From contig JAQRGA010000044.1 of assembly GCA_029237695.1 (NCBI GenBank), forward strand, positions 602,461 through 666,460: a DNA stretch of 64,000 bases, given 5' to 3'. The DNA comes from Conchocele bisecta (Eukaryota > Mollusca > Bivalvia > Lucinida > Thyasiridae). This document shows, one piece after another, positions 39,587 through 51,826 of this stretch; the first letter of the stretch is position 1; each line of letters starts with the position of its first letter. The notes below the pieces were generated by a model. That model had not been told where the DNA came from. It saw only the letters and a program-made list of their open reading frames with translations, and did no database searches. Both the position numbers and the translations under genes were made by a program.

Positions 39587-40643
39587 TCACCATAAAAGTA
39601 TGATTTCTGCGGCCGAGCGTGCCGGTAGAGGGTCGGTAATCGACGAGCGGAAACTGTTCCACGGGACTGACAGCCTGGACACGGTTCGAGGAATCTGCAT
39701 CAATAACTTTGATCCTCGAATGTCCGGCAAAAACGCCACGGTATACGGAGAAGGGGCGTATTTTGCGAAAAATTCCAAATACAGTCACGCGTATAGCGGT
39801 AAGAATTCTTCGGAGCGATTCATGTTCCAAGCGGTAGTTCTGGTTGGCGACTTTATTGCGGGAGACACGTCTTATCGGCGACCACCTGCGAGGCCGGGAG
39901 CGGCCCACGAACTCTATGATTCGTGCGTGAACCACATGGGCAACGCAGATATTTTTATTGTGTTCGCTCGCGACCAGTACTACCCAGAGTACCTAATCCA
40001 GTACCATGATGATCAACCACAATCTCTGTCGCCAGACCCCATGAGATGTCGCACGCGACCGACACCAGCGCCTAGACCGACACCAGCGCCTAGACAGGGT
40101 GCAAGCTCCTATTCCGCAACAAGCTCATATCCCGCTACAAGCTCGGTCTCATATGCAGCAAGCCCAACTAACCCAGTGTCGTACCCTGCCACAAGCCCGG
40201 TCTCGTATCCACCAAGCCCAACTAACCGAGTGTCGTACCCTGCCACAAGCCCGGTCTCGTATCCAACAAGCCCAACTAACCCAGTGTCGTACCCTGCCAC
40301 AAGCCCGGTCTCGTATCCAACAAGCCCAACTAACCCAGTGTCGTACCCTGCCACAAGCCCGGTCTCGTATCAAACAAGCCCAAATAACCCAGTGTCGTAT
40401 CCTGCCACAAGCCTGGTCTCGTATCAAACAAGCCCAAGTAACCCAGTGTCGTACCCTGCCACAAGCCCGGTCTCGTATCAAACAAGCCCAAGTAACCCAG
40501 TGTCGTACCCTGCCACAAGCCCGGTCTCGGATCACGTTACTGGCACCAGCGTCCCTGATGATGTGGACAGCACGAACGAGAATAATACACGGAGTGTCAG
40601 AAACCAGGCAGCAAAGTATGAGGAAAAATGTTGTACTCACTAG
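39587..40643 (+). CDS. Terminal exon of a PARP-type mono-ADP-ribosyltransferase with repeat tail
   Basis: The exon follows TGTGTTTCAG and encodes the main part of a PARP catalytic domain. The NAD-binding FHGT is at about 39657-39668. GEGAYFAKNSKYSHAY carries the conserved Tyr and Ser at about 39747. NADIFIVFARDQYYPEYLIQY is at about 39945. The last strand has Leu/Ile where poly-ADP-ribosylating enzymes keep a catalytic Glu, as in the PARP10/11/12/14 mono-transferases (inference). After the domain comes a Pro-rich linker and about seven copies of an 18-residue unit (NPVSYPATSPVSYPTSPT). The stop is TAG at 40641-40643. Mono-PARPs of this class often act in innate immunity or stress signalling; the role here is unknown. 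Confidence 0.82.
40150..40530 (+). repeat. 54-bp coding minisatellite
   Basis: About seven 54-bp units (18 codons) such as CCTGCCACAAGCCCGGTCTC followed by a variable CCAACAAGCCCAA(C/G/A)TAACCC. Because 54 is divisible by three, other frames and the reverse strand are also open here; these are shadows. Confidence 0.9.
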
Positions 40644-40808
40644 ACATGCAATGCAAGTCGCTGATGATGTGCCATAAATAGCGCTAAATATTCCAATACA
40701 GTTTATTAGAACTGGGAAACACATATAAAAGTATTGTTTCCCACAATGAAGTGTCCCAATATTTAGGGTTGATCGTATGGTGGTACTGGTTTATCGCAGT
40801 AACGATAC

Positions 40809-40868
40809 ATTTGGAAACCAATTTGTTTTGGGAAACCCGGGGTTTCCCAAAACAAATTGTTTCCAAAT
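40809..40868. repeat. Near-perfect 28-bp-arm hairpin downstream of the PARP exon
   Basis: ATTTGGAAACCAATTTGTTT and onward pairs with its inverse after a central CCCGGG; one mismatch. No other feature is seen in 40644-41034. Confidence 0.8.
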
Positions 40869-41034
40869 ATATTTCGGTAAATTTGTGTCAAATGGTGTCC
40901 AAATAATGAGCGTTATGGACAATGACAATGTGACTGCTCTTGGTGTATATTTGGTGTGGTGGCTTAGGTCTGCTATCTGTTGTACTGATCATGATAGCCA
41001 AGTCGTCTTTATACACCTTGTAAGTAGTCTTCAC

Positions 41035-41165
41035 CGTTTCGCCCCTACCTAAATATCTGGAATGGAATTTAATATGTTAATTTTGCAACCAATCCAATGG
41101 TTATAAAATGATTTTCAGAGTAATCCATTTATGAAAAGGGTGTGATCTTGTTCTCAAAAGTATGA
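41035..41165 (+). repeat. R1 repeat fragment
   Basis: Contains TTTCGCCCCTACCTAAATATCTGGAATGG and AAAATGATTTTCAGA as in the other R1 copies, then breaks off before the hairpin. 41166-41650 is otherwise featureless. Confidence 0.55.
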
Positions 41166-41649
41166 AACGGATATACGACTATATAAAGGGCCAAAAAAAC
41201 ACCTGGAATAGTTTCGGATCGGACTGTGCACACTGGGTCTACGCTTGTAACATATGTCGCAAACACATTTTCTCAGAAAATGGTTGTATTGTACGTGTTG
41301 TATTGTATGTGTTGTGTACTGATTCGGAGCTCCAGATAAGCTTTGTGTCTAAAGCGTACTATACCCCCTGATTTCAAAATCATTACGTATTTTACTTTTA
41401 CAAATGGATTATTGATATTCTAATTACTAAATAGGGAACAGATGATAAAAAAATATAACAAATTTAAACATTCACTTATTTGAGCTGCAAAAAGCAAACA
41501 CTGCAAACATTATTTGCACTACTCATTTGGAAAATTAATGCATATTTTCACATTGCTGTGCATATTTTGTACTCCTACTTTTGATAATCTATGCGTATTC
41601 AGCTAAAATAATTGCGTAAAATACGCCAATACGCACCTAATCTGGAGCT

Positions 41650-42290
41650 CTGCTTTTTATACGTACCGTTTTTTTACGTATTATGTTTTACCGCCCGGCG
41701 GGCGGGCGGGCGGCTGAAGGAAAAGCGCATAGTTCGTATACACAACTCCTCCGAAACCGTTCAGTCGATCGATCTGAAACTATACACACGTCTTCTACAC
41801 ATATTGAAGATGTGCACCTTGGTATTTTTATGCCGAAACATATTTTTTAACAAAGATATCACCTTTTTAACTTAGCCATTTTTTCTACATTTTTCTATAC
41901 AGTTCTATATACGGTACAGAGTTTGTGTAAACACCTCCTCCGAAACCGTTCAGTCGATCGATCTGAATCTATGCACACGTCTTCTACACATATTGAAGAT
42001 GTGCACCTTGGTGTTTTTATGCCGAAAAAATATTTTTTAACAGAAATATCACCTTTTTAACTGAGCCATTTTTTCTACATTTTTATATACAATTCTATAT
42101 AGGGTACAGAGTTTGTGTACACAACTCCTCCGAAACCGTTCAGTCGATCGTTCTGAAACTATACGCACATCTTCTACACATATTGAAGATGTGTACCTTG
42201 GTGTTTTTATGCCGAAAACATATTTTTTAACAAAAATATCACCTTTTTAACAGCCATTTTTTCTACATTATTGTACCCAATTCCCTATAA
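41650..42290 (+). repeat. ~189-bp satellite, second locus, about three units
   Basis: Same unit as 35830-36960. It is preceded by a short (GGGC)n run at 41697-41713. Confidence 0.85.
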
Positions 42291-42639
42291 TTTCTACTTT
42301 TCACTCTACTTTTCTATCTCTGCCTAAATTAGTATACATGTTTTGCACAACGAGATGAAGAAATAATGCTATAGACTTTCAAATTCTCATTAATGTTCCT
42401 TGCCTTGGTGACAGCTTCACAATTCTGCATCTTCGCTGTCTGGCCCATATTCGACGGGCGTATTTTGTGACTTGCGGCACTCTTATTGTGTGAATATGTT
42501 GCATAACAATTATTGTGGTTAATTAGTGTGCATTGTAAATCTGGTGATTTCACAGCTACTTTAACTGTTAATTGGTTATCAGCATAGTTCTGTAATGTGG
42601 TCGTGTGATGATTTTGGTACATGTGTATTATATGTGCAT

Positions 42640-45110
42640 ACAATTCTGGTGATTTCACACCTGTATCTATCTATGCTTTCAGATGTTTAAAAATGTGTTG
42701 AATTCACACGTATATTGTGTTTACATTTGCATTAGAGATAATGATTAACTACCTGTACTCATAAATTCTTATAATACATTGTTTCCACACCTATATTCAC
42801 AAGCGTGTCATAAATAGCTGGTGATTTCACACCTAAATTCACGACTGTGTCATAATAGCTGGTGATTTCACACCTATATTTACGACTGTAATAAATAGCT
42901 GGTGATTTCACACCTATATGCACGACTGTGTCATAAATAGCTGGTGATTTCACACCTATATTCACGACTGTGTCATAAATAGCTGGTGATTTCACACCTA
43001 TATTTATGATTGTGTCATAAATAGCTGGTGATTTCACACCTATATTCACAAAGGTGTTAAATATCTAGTTATTTGACACCTATATTAACGGTAGGGGTTC
43101 TTCCTTATAGGAATGACAATTTGCCTGGTTTAGCCCTAGGGTACGTTTTTATCTTTGGCTCTTTTGGTACCTGGAGTTGAATTGGGTTATTGCCTATTAT
43201 AAAAGTAGTAAGATTATTACTGATCCTACTGTTTTTTGGAGGGGGCCAAGTGATTCTGGTGTGGCGAGGACCTGGCATCAGATCAGGACTATTCTGATTT
43301 CAGGGCTGAATATATATTTTTTAATTGTAAATATTCAGTTCTGATTTTGGGAATTTCCCGCAAATGTAATCAGAAATGTGTTGTAAATACCCCATGATTT
43401 CACACATATAATTACAAATGGTTCCTAAATATTTGGTGATTTCTCACCTATATTCACAAATATGTCAAAAATATCTGGTGATTTTACATCTATATTCACA
43501 AATGTATCATAAATACCTGGCGATTTCACACCTATAATCACAAATGTGTCATAAATATCTGGTGAATCACACCTATATTCACAAATGTGTTAATATCTGG
43601 TGAATCACACATATATTCACAAATGTATCACAAATATCTGGTGAATCACACATATATTCATGAGTGTGTCATAAATACCTGGTGATTTCACACTTATAAT
43701 CACAAATGTGTCGTAGATATCAGATGAATCACACCTATATTCATGAATGTGTCATAAATACCTGGTGATTTCACATTTATAATCACAAAAGTGTCGTAAA
43801 TATCTGGTGAATCACACCTATATTCATGAATGTGTCATAAATACCTGGTGATTTCACACTTATAATCACAAATGTGTCATAAATATCTGGTGAATCACAC
43901 CTATATTCATGAACATGTCGTAAATACCTGGTGATTTCACACATATAATCACAAATGTGTCGTAAATATCTGGTTAATCACACCTATATTCATGAATGTG
44001 TCCTAAATACCTGGTGATTTCACACTTATACTCACAAATGTGTTCTAAATATCTGGTGAATCACACATATATTCATGAGAGTGTCATAAATACCTGATGA
44101 TTTCACACTTATAATCACAAATATGTCTTAAATATCTGGTGAATCACACCTATATTCATGAATGTGTCATAAATACCTGGTGATTTCACACTTATAATTA
44201 CAAATGTGTTAATATCTGGTGAATCACACATATATTCATGAAAGTGTCACAAATACCTGGTGATTTCACACTTATAATCACAAATGTGTCGTAAATACCT
44301 GGTTATTTCACACCTATAGTCATGAATGTGTCATAAATACCTGGTGATTTCACACTTATAATTACAAATGTGTTAATATCTGGTGAATCACACATATATT
44401 CACAAATGTATCATAAATTTCTGGTGATTTCACACCTATAGTCATGAATGTGTCATAAATACCTGGTGATTTCACAATTATAATCACAAATGTGTCGTAA
44501 ATATCAGATGAATCACACCTATATTCATGAATGTGTCATAAATACCTGGTGATTTCACACTTATAATCACATATGTGTCGTAAATATCAGATGAATCACA
44601 CCTATATTCATGAATGTGTCATAAATACCTGGTGATTTCACACTTATAATCACAAATGTGTCGTAAATATCTGGTGAATCACACCTATATTTATGAATGT
44701 GTCATAAATACCTGGTGAGTTCACACTTATAATCACAAAATTGTCGTAAATATCTGGTGAATCACACCTATATTCATGAATGTGTCATAAGTACCTGGTG
44801 ATTTCACACATATATACAGAAATGTGTCGTAAATACTTTGTGAATTCACACCTATCAATATTCGCGGTCGAGCCAAAAATATCTGGTGATGTTTCACCTA
44901 TATTCACAAATTTGTTATAAGTATCCTGTGAGTTCACACCTATAATCATGAATATGTCCTAAATATCTGGGTTACACCTATTTTCATGAATGTGTCATAA
45001 ATAGCTTGTGATTTCACACCTATCCTCACAAAACTTATAAAGGTGATGATTTCACATCTATACTCGCAGATACATTATAAAGTTGATGATTTTACATGCT
45101 CACAGATATG
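42640..45110 (+). repeat. ~47-bp satellite with ~90-bp higher-order unit
   Basis: The basic unit contains CTGGTGATTTCACACCTATA, TTCACRAATGTGTCATAAAT and variants. From about 43440 the array alternates between GTGATTTCACACTTATAATC and GTGAATCACACCTATATTCA units, so the repeat is about 90 bp. An insert at 43085-43345 interrupts it. Confidence 0.9.
43085..43345 (+). mobile_element. R3 SINE-like repeat inserted in the satellite
   Basis: Shares GATTCTGGTGTGGCGAGGACC, ATTTCAGGGCTGAATATAT and TAAATATTCAGTTCTGATTT with other R3 copies (34745-35180, 45140-45330, 49385-49800, 52680-53050). Confidence 0.65.
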
Positions 45111-45139
45111 TCATATAACTGATTGTGGGCGGCAGGTTG

Positions 45140-45330
45140 GAATTATGCGAATTGAAATCTAACAATGGTGTGTATCCCTGGTTTGACCCTCGGGGGATAT
45201 GTTTGGTTTTCTTGTTACTTCAGAGTTTTAGGAGTGGGGTCTTAGTGAAATTGATTGGGTGAGAATCTGGCTTCAGATCAGGTTATTCTAATTTCAGGGC
45301 TGAATATATATATACTTGTCTATAAATATT
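45140..45330 (+). mobile_element. R3 SINE-like repeat, fragment
   Basis: Contains CAGATCAGGTTATTCTAATT and TCAGGGCTGAATATATAT as in the other R3 copies; the 3' tail is missing. Confidence 0.6.
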
Positions 45331-45344
45331 TTGGGATCCCCCCA

Positions 45345-45685
45345 TATCTTGAATCACCGAATACATGCTGAATGATATAATAAATTGCCATACCTTGTAT
45401 TGACCGAATACACGCATACACGCTGAATGATAACAAATTGCTATACCTTGTATTGACCGAATACACGCAGAATGATAACAAATTGCCATATCTTGCATTG
45501 ACCGAATACACGCTAAATGATAACAAATTGCCATACCTTGTATTGACCGAATACACGCTGAATGATAACAAATTGCTATACCTTGTATTGACCGAATACA
45601 CGCTGAATGATAACAAATTGTCATACCTTGTATTGACCAAATACACGCTGAATAATAACAAATTGTCATACCTTGTATTTACTAG
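45345..45685 (+). repeat. 45-bp minisatellite, about seven units
   Basis: Unit CCATACCTTGTATTGACCGA followed by ATACACGCTGAATGATAACA and AATTG. 45 bp is a multiple of three, so open frames on both strands here are artefacts of the repeat. Confidence 0.9.
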
Positions 45686-45695
45686 ACATGCATAT

Positions 45696-45996
45696 CAGTA
45701 GCAGATTTCACCAAAATTGCTAAGCATACTTATCTACCGTAGCTAAGTATACTTTGAGGGAATAATCATTTATTTTTCCCGAAAATGCATTATTTCATAT
45801 AAATTTGATGATTAAAAGTATGCAGAATTATTATACTGAATTTATTACATTATCACAGCCAAAATGGCTGTGATAATGTAATAAATTCAGTATAATAAAA
45901 AATTATAAATTTATCCTTAAACTGAAAATTTCTATCTCAAAGTTTACTTAGCAAGATCAGTAGTATACATTGGAATTTTTGTGAAATAGTCTACTG
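45696..45996. mobile_element. Palindromic MITE, copy 3 (full length)
   Basis: Inverse ends CAGTAGCAGATTTCACCA / GTGAAATAGTCTACTG enclose the ATTATCACAGCC/GGCTGTGATAAT core. About 301 bp, non-coding. It defines the full family seen truncated at 15905-16094 and 30185-30419. Confidence 0.85.
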
Positions 45997-46149
45997 TGTT
46001 ATAACAAATTCAAAATAGACATTTCGTTGGTCGAATGGCGTCGCATGGCGTTACCGAACGACAGCGGTGTAATGATGCAACATAAACATGTCTGTGTTGT
46101 TTTCAGTGGAAACAATGTCTTGTGCTCATTCAGTATCATAAAAATGTTA

Positions 46150-46239
46150 CCTGATAAATAGAGTACCGTTCTAGTGTATTTTGTCATCAAGTTTATCAGT
46201 AGCCGATTTGCCTGATAAACTTGATATCAAAAGACACTA
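46150..46239. repeat. R2 repeat fragment
   Basis: Holds CTAGTGTATTTTGTCATCAA and GATAAACTTGATATCAAAAG as in 26318-26680, cut by the element that begins at 46240. Confidence 0.6.
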
Positions 46240-46913
46240 CTGTCTGTTCCACGTTTTGCTGCCAACAAATTTTTGGCTATTTTGTAAATCGGTCCACAAA
46301 TAAAACAAATTCTAAAAATGAATTCTATTTTAAGCCCCCAGGTTAAATTCCCATTGGAAAATAGTTTTTTCGCAATAAAATCCAATATTTTACGGAATTT
46401 GTTTTGGGGAGGGTGACTTTTTTATACTTTTACTTTTTTAACTCGTTGCGGTGGGGGGGTATACTGGAGTCGGGTTGTCCGTCCGTCCGTCCGTCCGTCC
46501 GTCCGGGCACACATTAGGGTACTTATGTGGCTAGCCCCACAGGGTTATGGACTTGGTAAAGGATAGGGTTGGTTACAATTAGCCACCTAAAAAATCCTTT
46601 TATGTGGCTAAAAATCGTTTTATGTGGCTAATATTTAACATGTGATAAACCACATAAGCATAGTACTGTAAGAACGTCCGTCCGTCCGTCTGTCCGTCCG
46701 TCCGTACGTCCGTCCATCCAACATCTAACATCAGAGAAATCTGTTATAACTACATATTTAGGGGTACCTGGGCCCACGCGGGGTTATTCTGTAAGCCTCG
46801 CTTACTGACGAATCGTGTTATTGATGAAAAAGTACTTGCAATTAAATATTTATTTTAGATTTAATATCTTTAATAGCCAAAAGTTTGTCGGCAGTAAAAC
46901 GTGGAACAGACAG
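46240..46913. mobile_element. TIR element with (CCGT)n interior
   Basis: The ends CTGTCTGTTCCACGTTTTGC (46240) and the inverse GTAAAACGTGGAACAGACAG (ending 46913) match over about 28 bp. The interior has two CCGT microsatellites (46475-46505 and 46675-46715) and no coding frame. The right half of another copy is at 51250-51462. Confidence 0.75.
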
Positions 46914-47164
46914 TTGAAGGGCGTTCTCTATGTCTGGATTAGCTTGCGGGTGGGAGAGACAAATAGGTCCCACTATGAATTTGCATCTTTGCATGTTTTC
47001 AGAATGAACGAGAGAAACTTAAGAAGAATGCGTTGCTTGTAATCTATACATGGAAAATCAAAATAAATAGATTTATTTAACCTGTGATTAAATTATCATA
47101 AGGTCTAATAATGTCTGATGATTAACTATGTACAATTAAATATTGTTGTCAGTTGTTTTTGGCT

Positions 47165-48115
47165 TTTTATCTCACCTGAGCAAAGCTCATGTGAGCTATT
47201 GTTACCGCAATGTGTCCGTCCGTCGTCTGTGAACATATGTAAACGTCTTCTCCTCGGTAACCATTGGGCCTGCAGTCACCAAACTTCATGGTCATGATCC
47301 TTAGGTAGGGGGATTACAAAATTGTTAAAATAACGTCATTACGTAATCCAAGATGGCCGCCGTCTAAAAATAGCACAAATTCTTAAAAAATCTTCTTAAG
47401 AACCGCCAACCGGATTTCGACAAAACTTTGTAGGAATGATCGATGTACAATGCTCTTTCAAAGTTCTTAAAATGGTGACCCCCGGGGTCAAAAATGGGCG
47501 TGGCCCGTAGGATCAAATTGGGGTCAAATTTTATTTTTGACCGAATATGGTCATGTTATATATCTAATCGAAGGTATCAACGAGGCGATCACTCGGATGG
47601 TTATGTCATCCAAGATGGCCGCCGAAAGGTCAAAAGGTCGTTCTTTTATTAGAGATTTCAAAATTCTTCTTCAAATGAACCGCTTGGCCCGGGGGTCAAA
47701 AATGGGCGTGGCCCGGCGGTCAAATTGGGGTCAAATTTTATTTTTGACCGTATATGCTCATGTCATATATCAAATTGAAAGTATCGATAGGGTGATTGCT
47801 ATTGTGCAATATTTGTCAGAATCGGATGATTATTTCATCCATGATGGCCGCCAAAAGGTCCATTTATTCGAGATTTTGTACGTCTTTTTCTCAGGAACCA
47901 CATGGCCGATGCTGGCCAAACTTCATAGTAAGTTAAGATCCTTGGGTGAAGCATTTTCAGATTTGGTAAAATGAGTCATCGCTTAATCGAAGATGACCGC
48001 CATCTAAAAATAGCACAATTTTTTTCAAACACATATGAACTCGATGTCACATTCTCCTCTGGTGTTCATGGAGTCAAGTGAGCGAATTAGGGCCATCATG
48101 GCCCCTTGTTTTTGT
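47165..48115 (+). repeat. AGCTCACC-class repeat, third copy
   Basis: Begins CTCACCTGAGCAAAGCTCATG and shares the CCAAGATGGCCGCC and GGTCAAATTGGGGTCAAATT modules with 32890-34560. Confidence 0.65.
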
Positions 48116-48703
48116 TAGTTGGGACAGCGCGATATAGTCGACACATTCAATGTAGCCAATCTAGTTTCAGTTTAATATTGTCATGGGAGGATTGAATGGT
48201 ACGTACCGATAACTCCATTCTGAAGGATTTGTATTAAAGCGGTGAATCCGACTGGGATTCATACCTGGGGTCAAGTGATCCACTGTCAATGCCCATATAC
48301 AGGTACATTCCCGTCTGTATATTACCTCGCTATTGAATGGATGTAAAGCTTAAGATCCCTCGTTTTGGCAAGGCATGATAACCGTTTCCATTGGAGATGA
48401 TTTTCACCCATTAACAAAACATGTTTTAGTTGAGATATGAGACAATTCTGAAGGGGAAAAAAACAGACAAAAATATTTTGTTTGCACCATTCGGAGTATT
48501 GTGGCGGAAACTGATTTATGATTCACTGAAGGTATGGAGTTTATGGCAGAAAATGGGCTTTCATCGTTCAATAACACAATGTAATACACTAGTGGAATAC
48601 ATATGCAATGGAGCCCGCTACAGAAAACATGTTGGGTAATCAATACCGCTTCTAATTATGATCATGTGCTTGCACAATACATATAATCTCGCTTTTGTGT
48701 TGA

Positions 48704-48940
48704 TTTAGCCCTTAGACCGCTACTCACAACAATTGTCGTCTGCTGTTGCTTTTATATCTTGCCTTATTTCCCAGTAAAAACATGTTTTGACACCACTTTA
48801 TAATCATTTCCAATGGAAATGATTCTGAAGTGCTGTCAAAGCATGTTGTAAATTATTATAATGTGCCGTCAAAGCATGTTTTTGATGATAGAAAATAAAC
48901 AGCAGACGACACAAAAATTATGGCAGCGGTCTAAGGGTTA
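48704..48940. mobile_element. Miniature inverted-repeat element
   Basis: The ends TTAGCCCTTAGACCGCT (48704) and AGCGGTCTAAGGGTTA (ending about 48940) are inverse, with a second inner pair TGTCGTCTGCTGTT / AACAGCAGACGACA. No coding content. 48116-48703 has no other feature. Confidence 0.7.
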
Positions 48941-49144
48941 TTAGATCTGTAAATACAATGTTCTGATCAGGTATAGATCCGTATCGGGGATGCAGGGACT
49001 GGCCACAAATGGCATAGGCCCGATTTCTCCAATCGTTATCGCGATATGGTGTGTTGTTGAATGGCTGTGTTCCATGTTTGCAATTAAGCTGAACCAATTT
49101 CTTGATGAAAATGCACAATTTCTCTCGGGAGAAAAAATATTTTT

Positions 49145-49235
49145 CTCCTGAACTATATGTTGTCACCACTCAGTGGAACCGTCTCATCGAGACGATCGAG
49201 ACGGTTCAACTGACAGAGTGGCGACAACATATATT
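49145..49235. repeat. Hairpin with paired ATATGTTGTC.CCACT arms
   Basis: TATATGTTGTCACCACTCAG and AACCGTCTC are repeated in inverse as GAGACGGTT and AGTGGCGACAACATATA. The related sequence at 56235-56300 has the same GAACCGTCTC.ACGAGACGGTT core. Confidence 0.7.
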
Positions 49236-49384
49236 TCGTTTAAAAATAAATGAAATAGAAATATAATTTTATTCATGCTTGAATGGGTGAAGAAACAAGC
49301 ACATAAATGGTTGCTTTCATGATTGCGGAAACATGTTTATGTTAAAAACATATAGGAACCGGCAGAATGATCGTATTTGTCCCG

Positions 49385-49800
49385 CCTTTTACGGATGGCT
49401 TGATAGTGTAGTGGGTAGTGCATTGGGCTTCAATACCAAAGGCAGCGAATTCAGTCTTCACCCTAGGCATTGAAAATACCATGATGGTATAGCTTTGGCA
49501 TTTTGTATGTGACAGTTGAATCTGGTTATACCCCTTATGTGAGTATTACGATTATTCGTAATCCTATTTTAGGGGAAGGGGCCAAGAGAATTGGTGTGGT
49601 ATGGACCTGGCCAGGCACCAGGGTCAGGTTATTCTATTTTCAGGGCTGAATATATTTTTCTCTATGTAAATATTCCGTTCTGATTTTGGGATTTTCCGCC
49701 AAATGCAACAGGTTAAAACTGAATTGAACCCGTTTACCCGGCTTTTCATGACCGTAGCTGTTGATAGGCCTTTAAACACCAATAAACAAACAAACAAACC
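49385..49800 (+). mobile_element. R3 tRNA-derived SINE, near full length
   Basis: The head has an A-box-like TAGTGTAGTGGGTAGTGCA and an altered B-box, the body has the R3 ACCTGG..CAGG.TCAGGTTATTCT stretch, and the tail is CACCAATAAACAAACAAACA. Such (AAAC)n tails after TTAAACACC are typical of mollusc SINEs. Confidence 0.65.
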
Positions 49801-49839
49801 ATCATGGTATTTCCATCCCACTGGCGTTTTGGATGAGAC

Positions 49840-51245
49840 TCAAAACCGTGGCCCCATCTACATGTATATAAAGCCGTGGCCCCATCTACATGTATATAAA
49901 ACCGTGGCCCCATCTACATGTATATACAACCGTGGCCCCATCTACATGTATATAAAACCATGGCCCCATCTACATGTATATAAAACCGTGGCCCCATATA
50001 CATGTATATAAAACCGTGGCCCCATCTACATGTATATAAAACCGTGGCCCCATCTACATGTATATAAAACCATGGCCCCATCTACATGTATATACAACCG
50101 TGGCCCCATCTACATGTATATACAACCGTGGTCCCATCTACATGTATATTAAAACATACCCATGGCCCCATCACATTGTATATAAACCATGGCCCCATCT
50201 ACATGTATATAAAACCGTGGCCCCATCTACATGTATATAAAACCATGGCCCCATCTACATGTATAAAACCGTGGCCCATCTACATGTATATAAAACCGTG
50301 GGCCCCATCTTACATGTTATTAAAATCATGGCCCCCATCTACAGTATATAAAACCATGGCCCATCTACATGTATATAAAACCATGGTCCATCATACATGT
50401 ATATTAAAACCATGGCCCCATCTTACAGGTGATATAAAACCGGTGGGCATAAGGCCCCATAAATACATGTATAAAAAACCAAAAACCGTGGGCCATCTAC
50501 ATGTATATAAAACCGTGGTCCCATCTTACATTGTATATACAAACCGTGGTCCCAATCTACATGTATTTACAACCGTGGTCCCATTCTACATGTATATAAA
50601 AACCGTAGTCCCTCTACGTGGTAAAACCCATGGCATCTAACATGTATATAACCATGGTCCCATCTACATGTATTTATAAAACCTGGTGGGCCCCATCTAC
50701 ATGTATATACAAAAACCATGGTGGCCCCATCTACATGTATATAAAACCAATGGTCCCCCATCTACATGTATATACTAACCGTGGCCCATCTACATGTATA
50801 TACACCTGGTGGCCCCCATCTACATGTATACAACCGTGGCCCCCATCTACTTGATTATAAAACCGTGGCCCCATTACATGTTATAAAACCAAAATGGCCC
50901 ATCTACAATGTATATACAACCTTGGCCCCATCTACATGTATATAAAACCGTGGCCCCATCTACATGTATATAAAACCGTGGCCCCATCTACATGTATATA
51001 AAACCATGGCCCCATCTACATGTATATACCGTGGCCCACATCTACATGTATATCCTCCCCATCTACATGTATATAAAACCGTGGCCCCATCTACATGTAT
51101 ATAAAACCATGGCCCATTACATGTATATAAAACAAAACCATGGCCCCATCTACATGTATATAAAACCATGGCCCCATCTACATGTATATAAAACCGTGGC
51201 CCCATCTACATGTATATAAAACCGTGGCCCCATCTACATGTATAT
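49840..51245 (+). repeat. 28-bp minisatellite, about 50 units
   Basis: Unit ACCGTGGCCCCATCTACATG + TATATAAA. Units near both edges are almost identical, while the middle (about 50150-50920) is full of single-base insertions and deletions. Frames through it are not genes. Confidence 0.95.
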
Positions 51246-51826
51246 ATGTATGTCCACAAATAAAAATATTATTTAAAAAAAATCTAATTTTAGCCCCCAT
51301 GTTAAATTCCCATAGGAAAATAGTTTTTTCGCAATAATTTGATGGAATTTTATCAAATAATATTTTTTTGGGGTTGGTGACTTTTTGCTTATTGATAAAA
51401 AAAAGTACTTATGTAGATTTAACAGCCAAAAGTTTGTCGGCAGCAAAACGTGGAACAGACAGAAATTTTTTGTCACGCGTCCGTCCTGTATTTGTCACAG
51501 TCCATGACACAAACGCCTCCTAGCACCAGCTTAAGCGAAAATCAATATGTAGATGACACAACGAATACCAAAAAATAAGCAAAATATGCATAAATTCAAT
51601 GCAGATTTTATCTTTGCAAATATATTTATACTGAATGTATCACGTTTTCCGATAAATTAAAATAAACACACAAAAAAGTAACGAACAAGAAAGAGTTCAA
51701 AATTCAATTAATTCAGCTGAAACACACAAACACTTTGCGTTTTTCAGCTGAAATAGGTGAATTTACCTGGAGCTCTGGAACCAATCACTCTATGTCAATC
51801 AGTCGAGTATATACATGTAGTCTTAC

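Noticed and set aside
40099..40724. Several long frames in other phases and on the minus strand over the PARP tail
   Set aside because: They exist only because the 54-bp repeat is a multiple of three; the catalytic domain fixes the true frame.
42640..45110. Possible CRISPR-like array
   Set aside because: Regularly spaced repeats of about 47 bp, but the intervening sequence is also repeated and there are no unique spacers or cas genes; it is a satellite in a eukaryotic genome.
45283..45701. Long frames on both strands
   Set aside because: Created by a 45-bp tandem repeat, with no start context or domain.
49703..51219. Open frames with repeated HVYKT-type peptides
   Set aside because: Product of the 28-bp minisatellite; the peptides have no conserved domain and the frames break wherever the unit slips.
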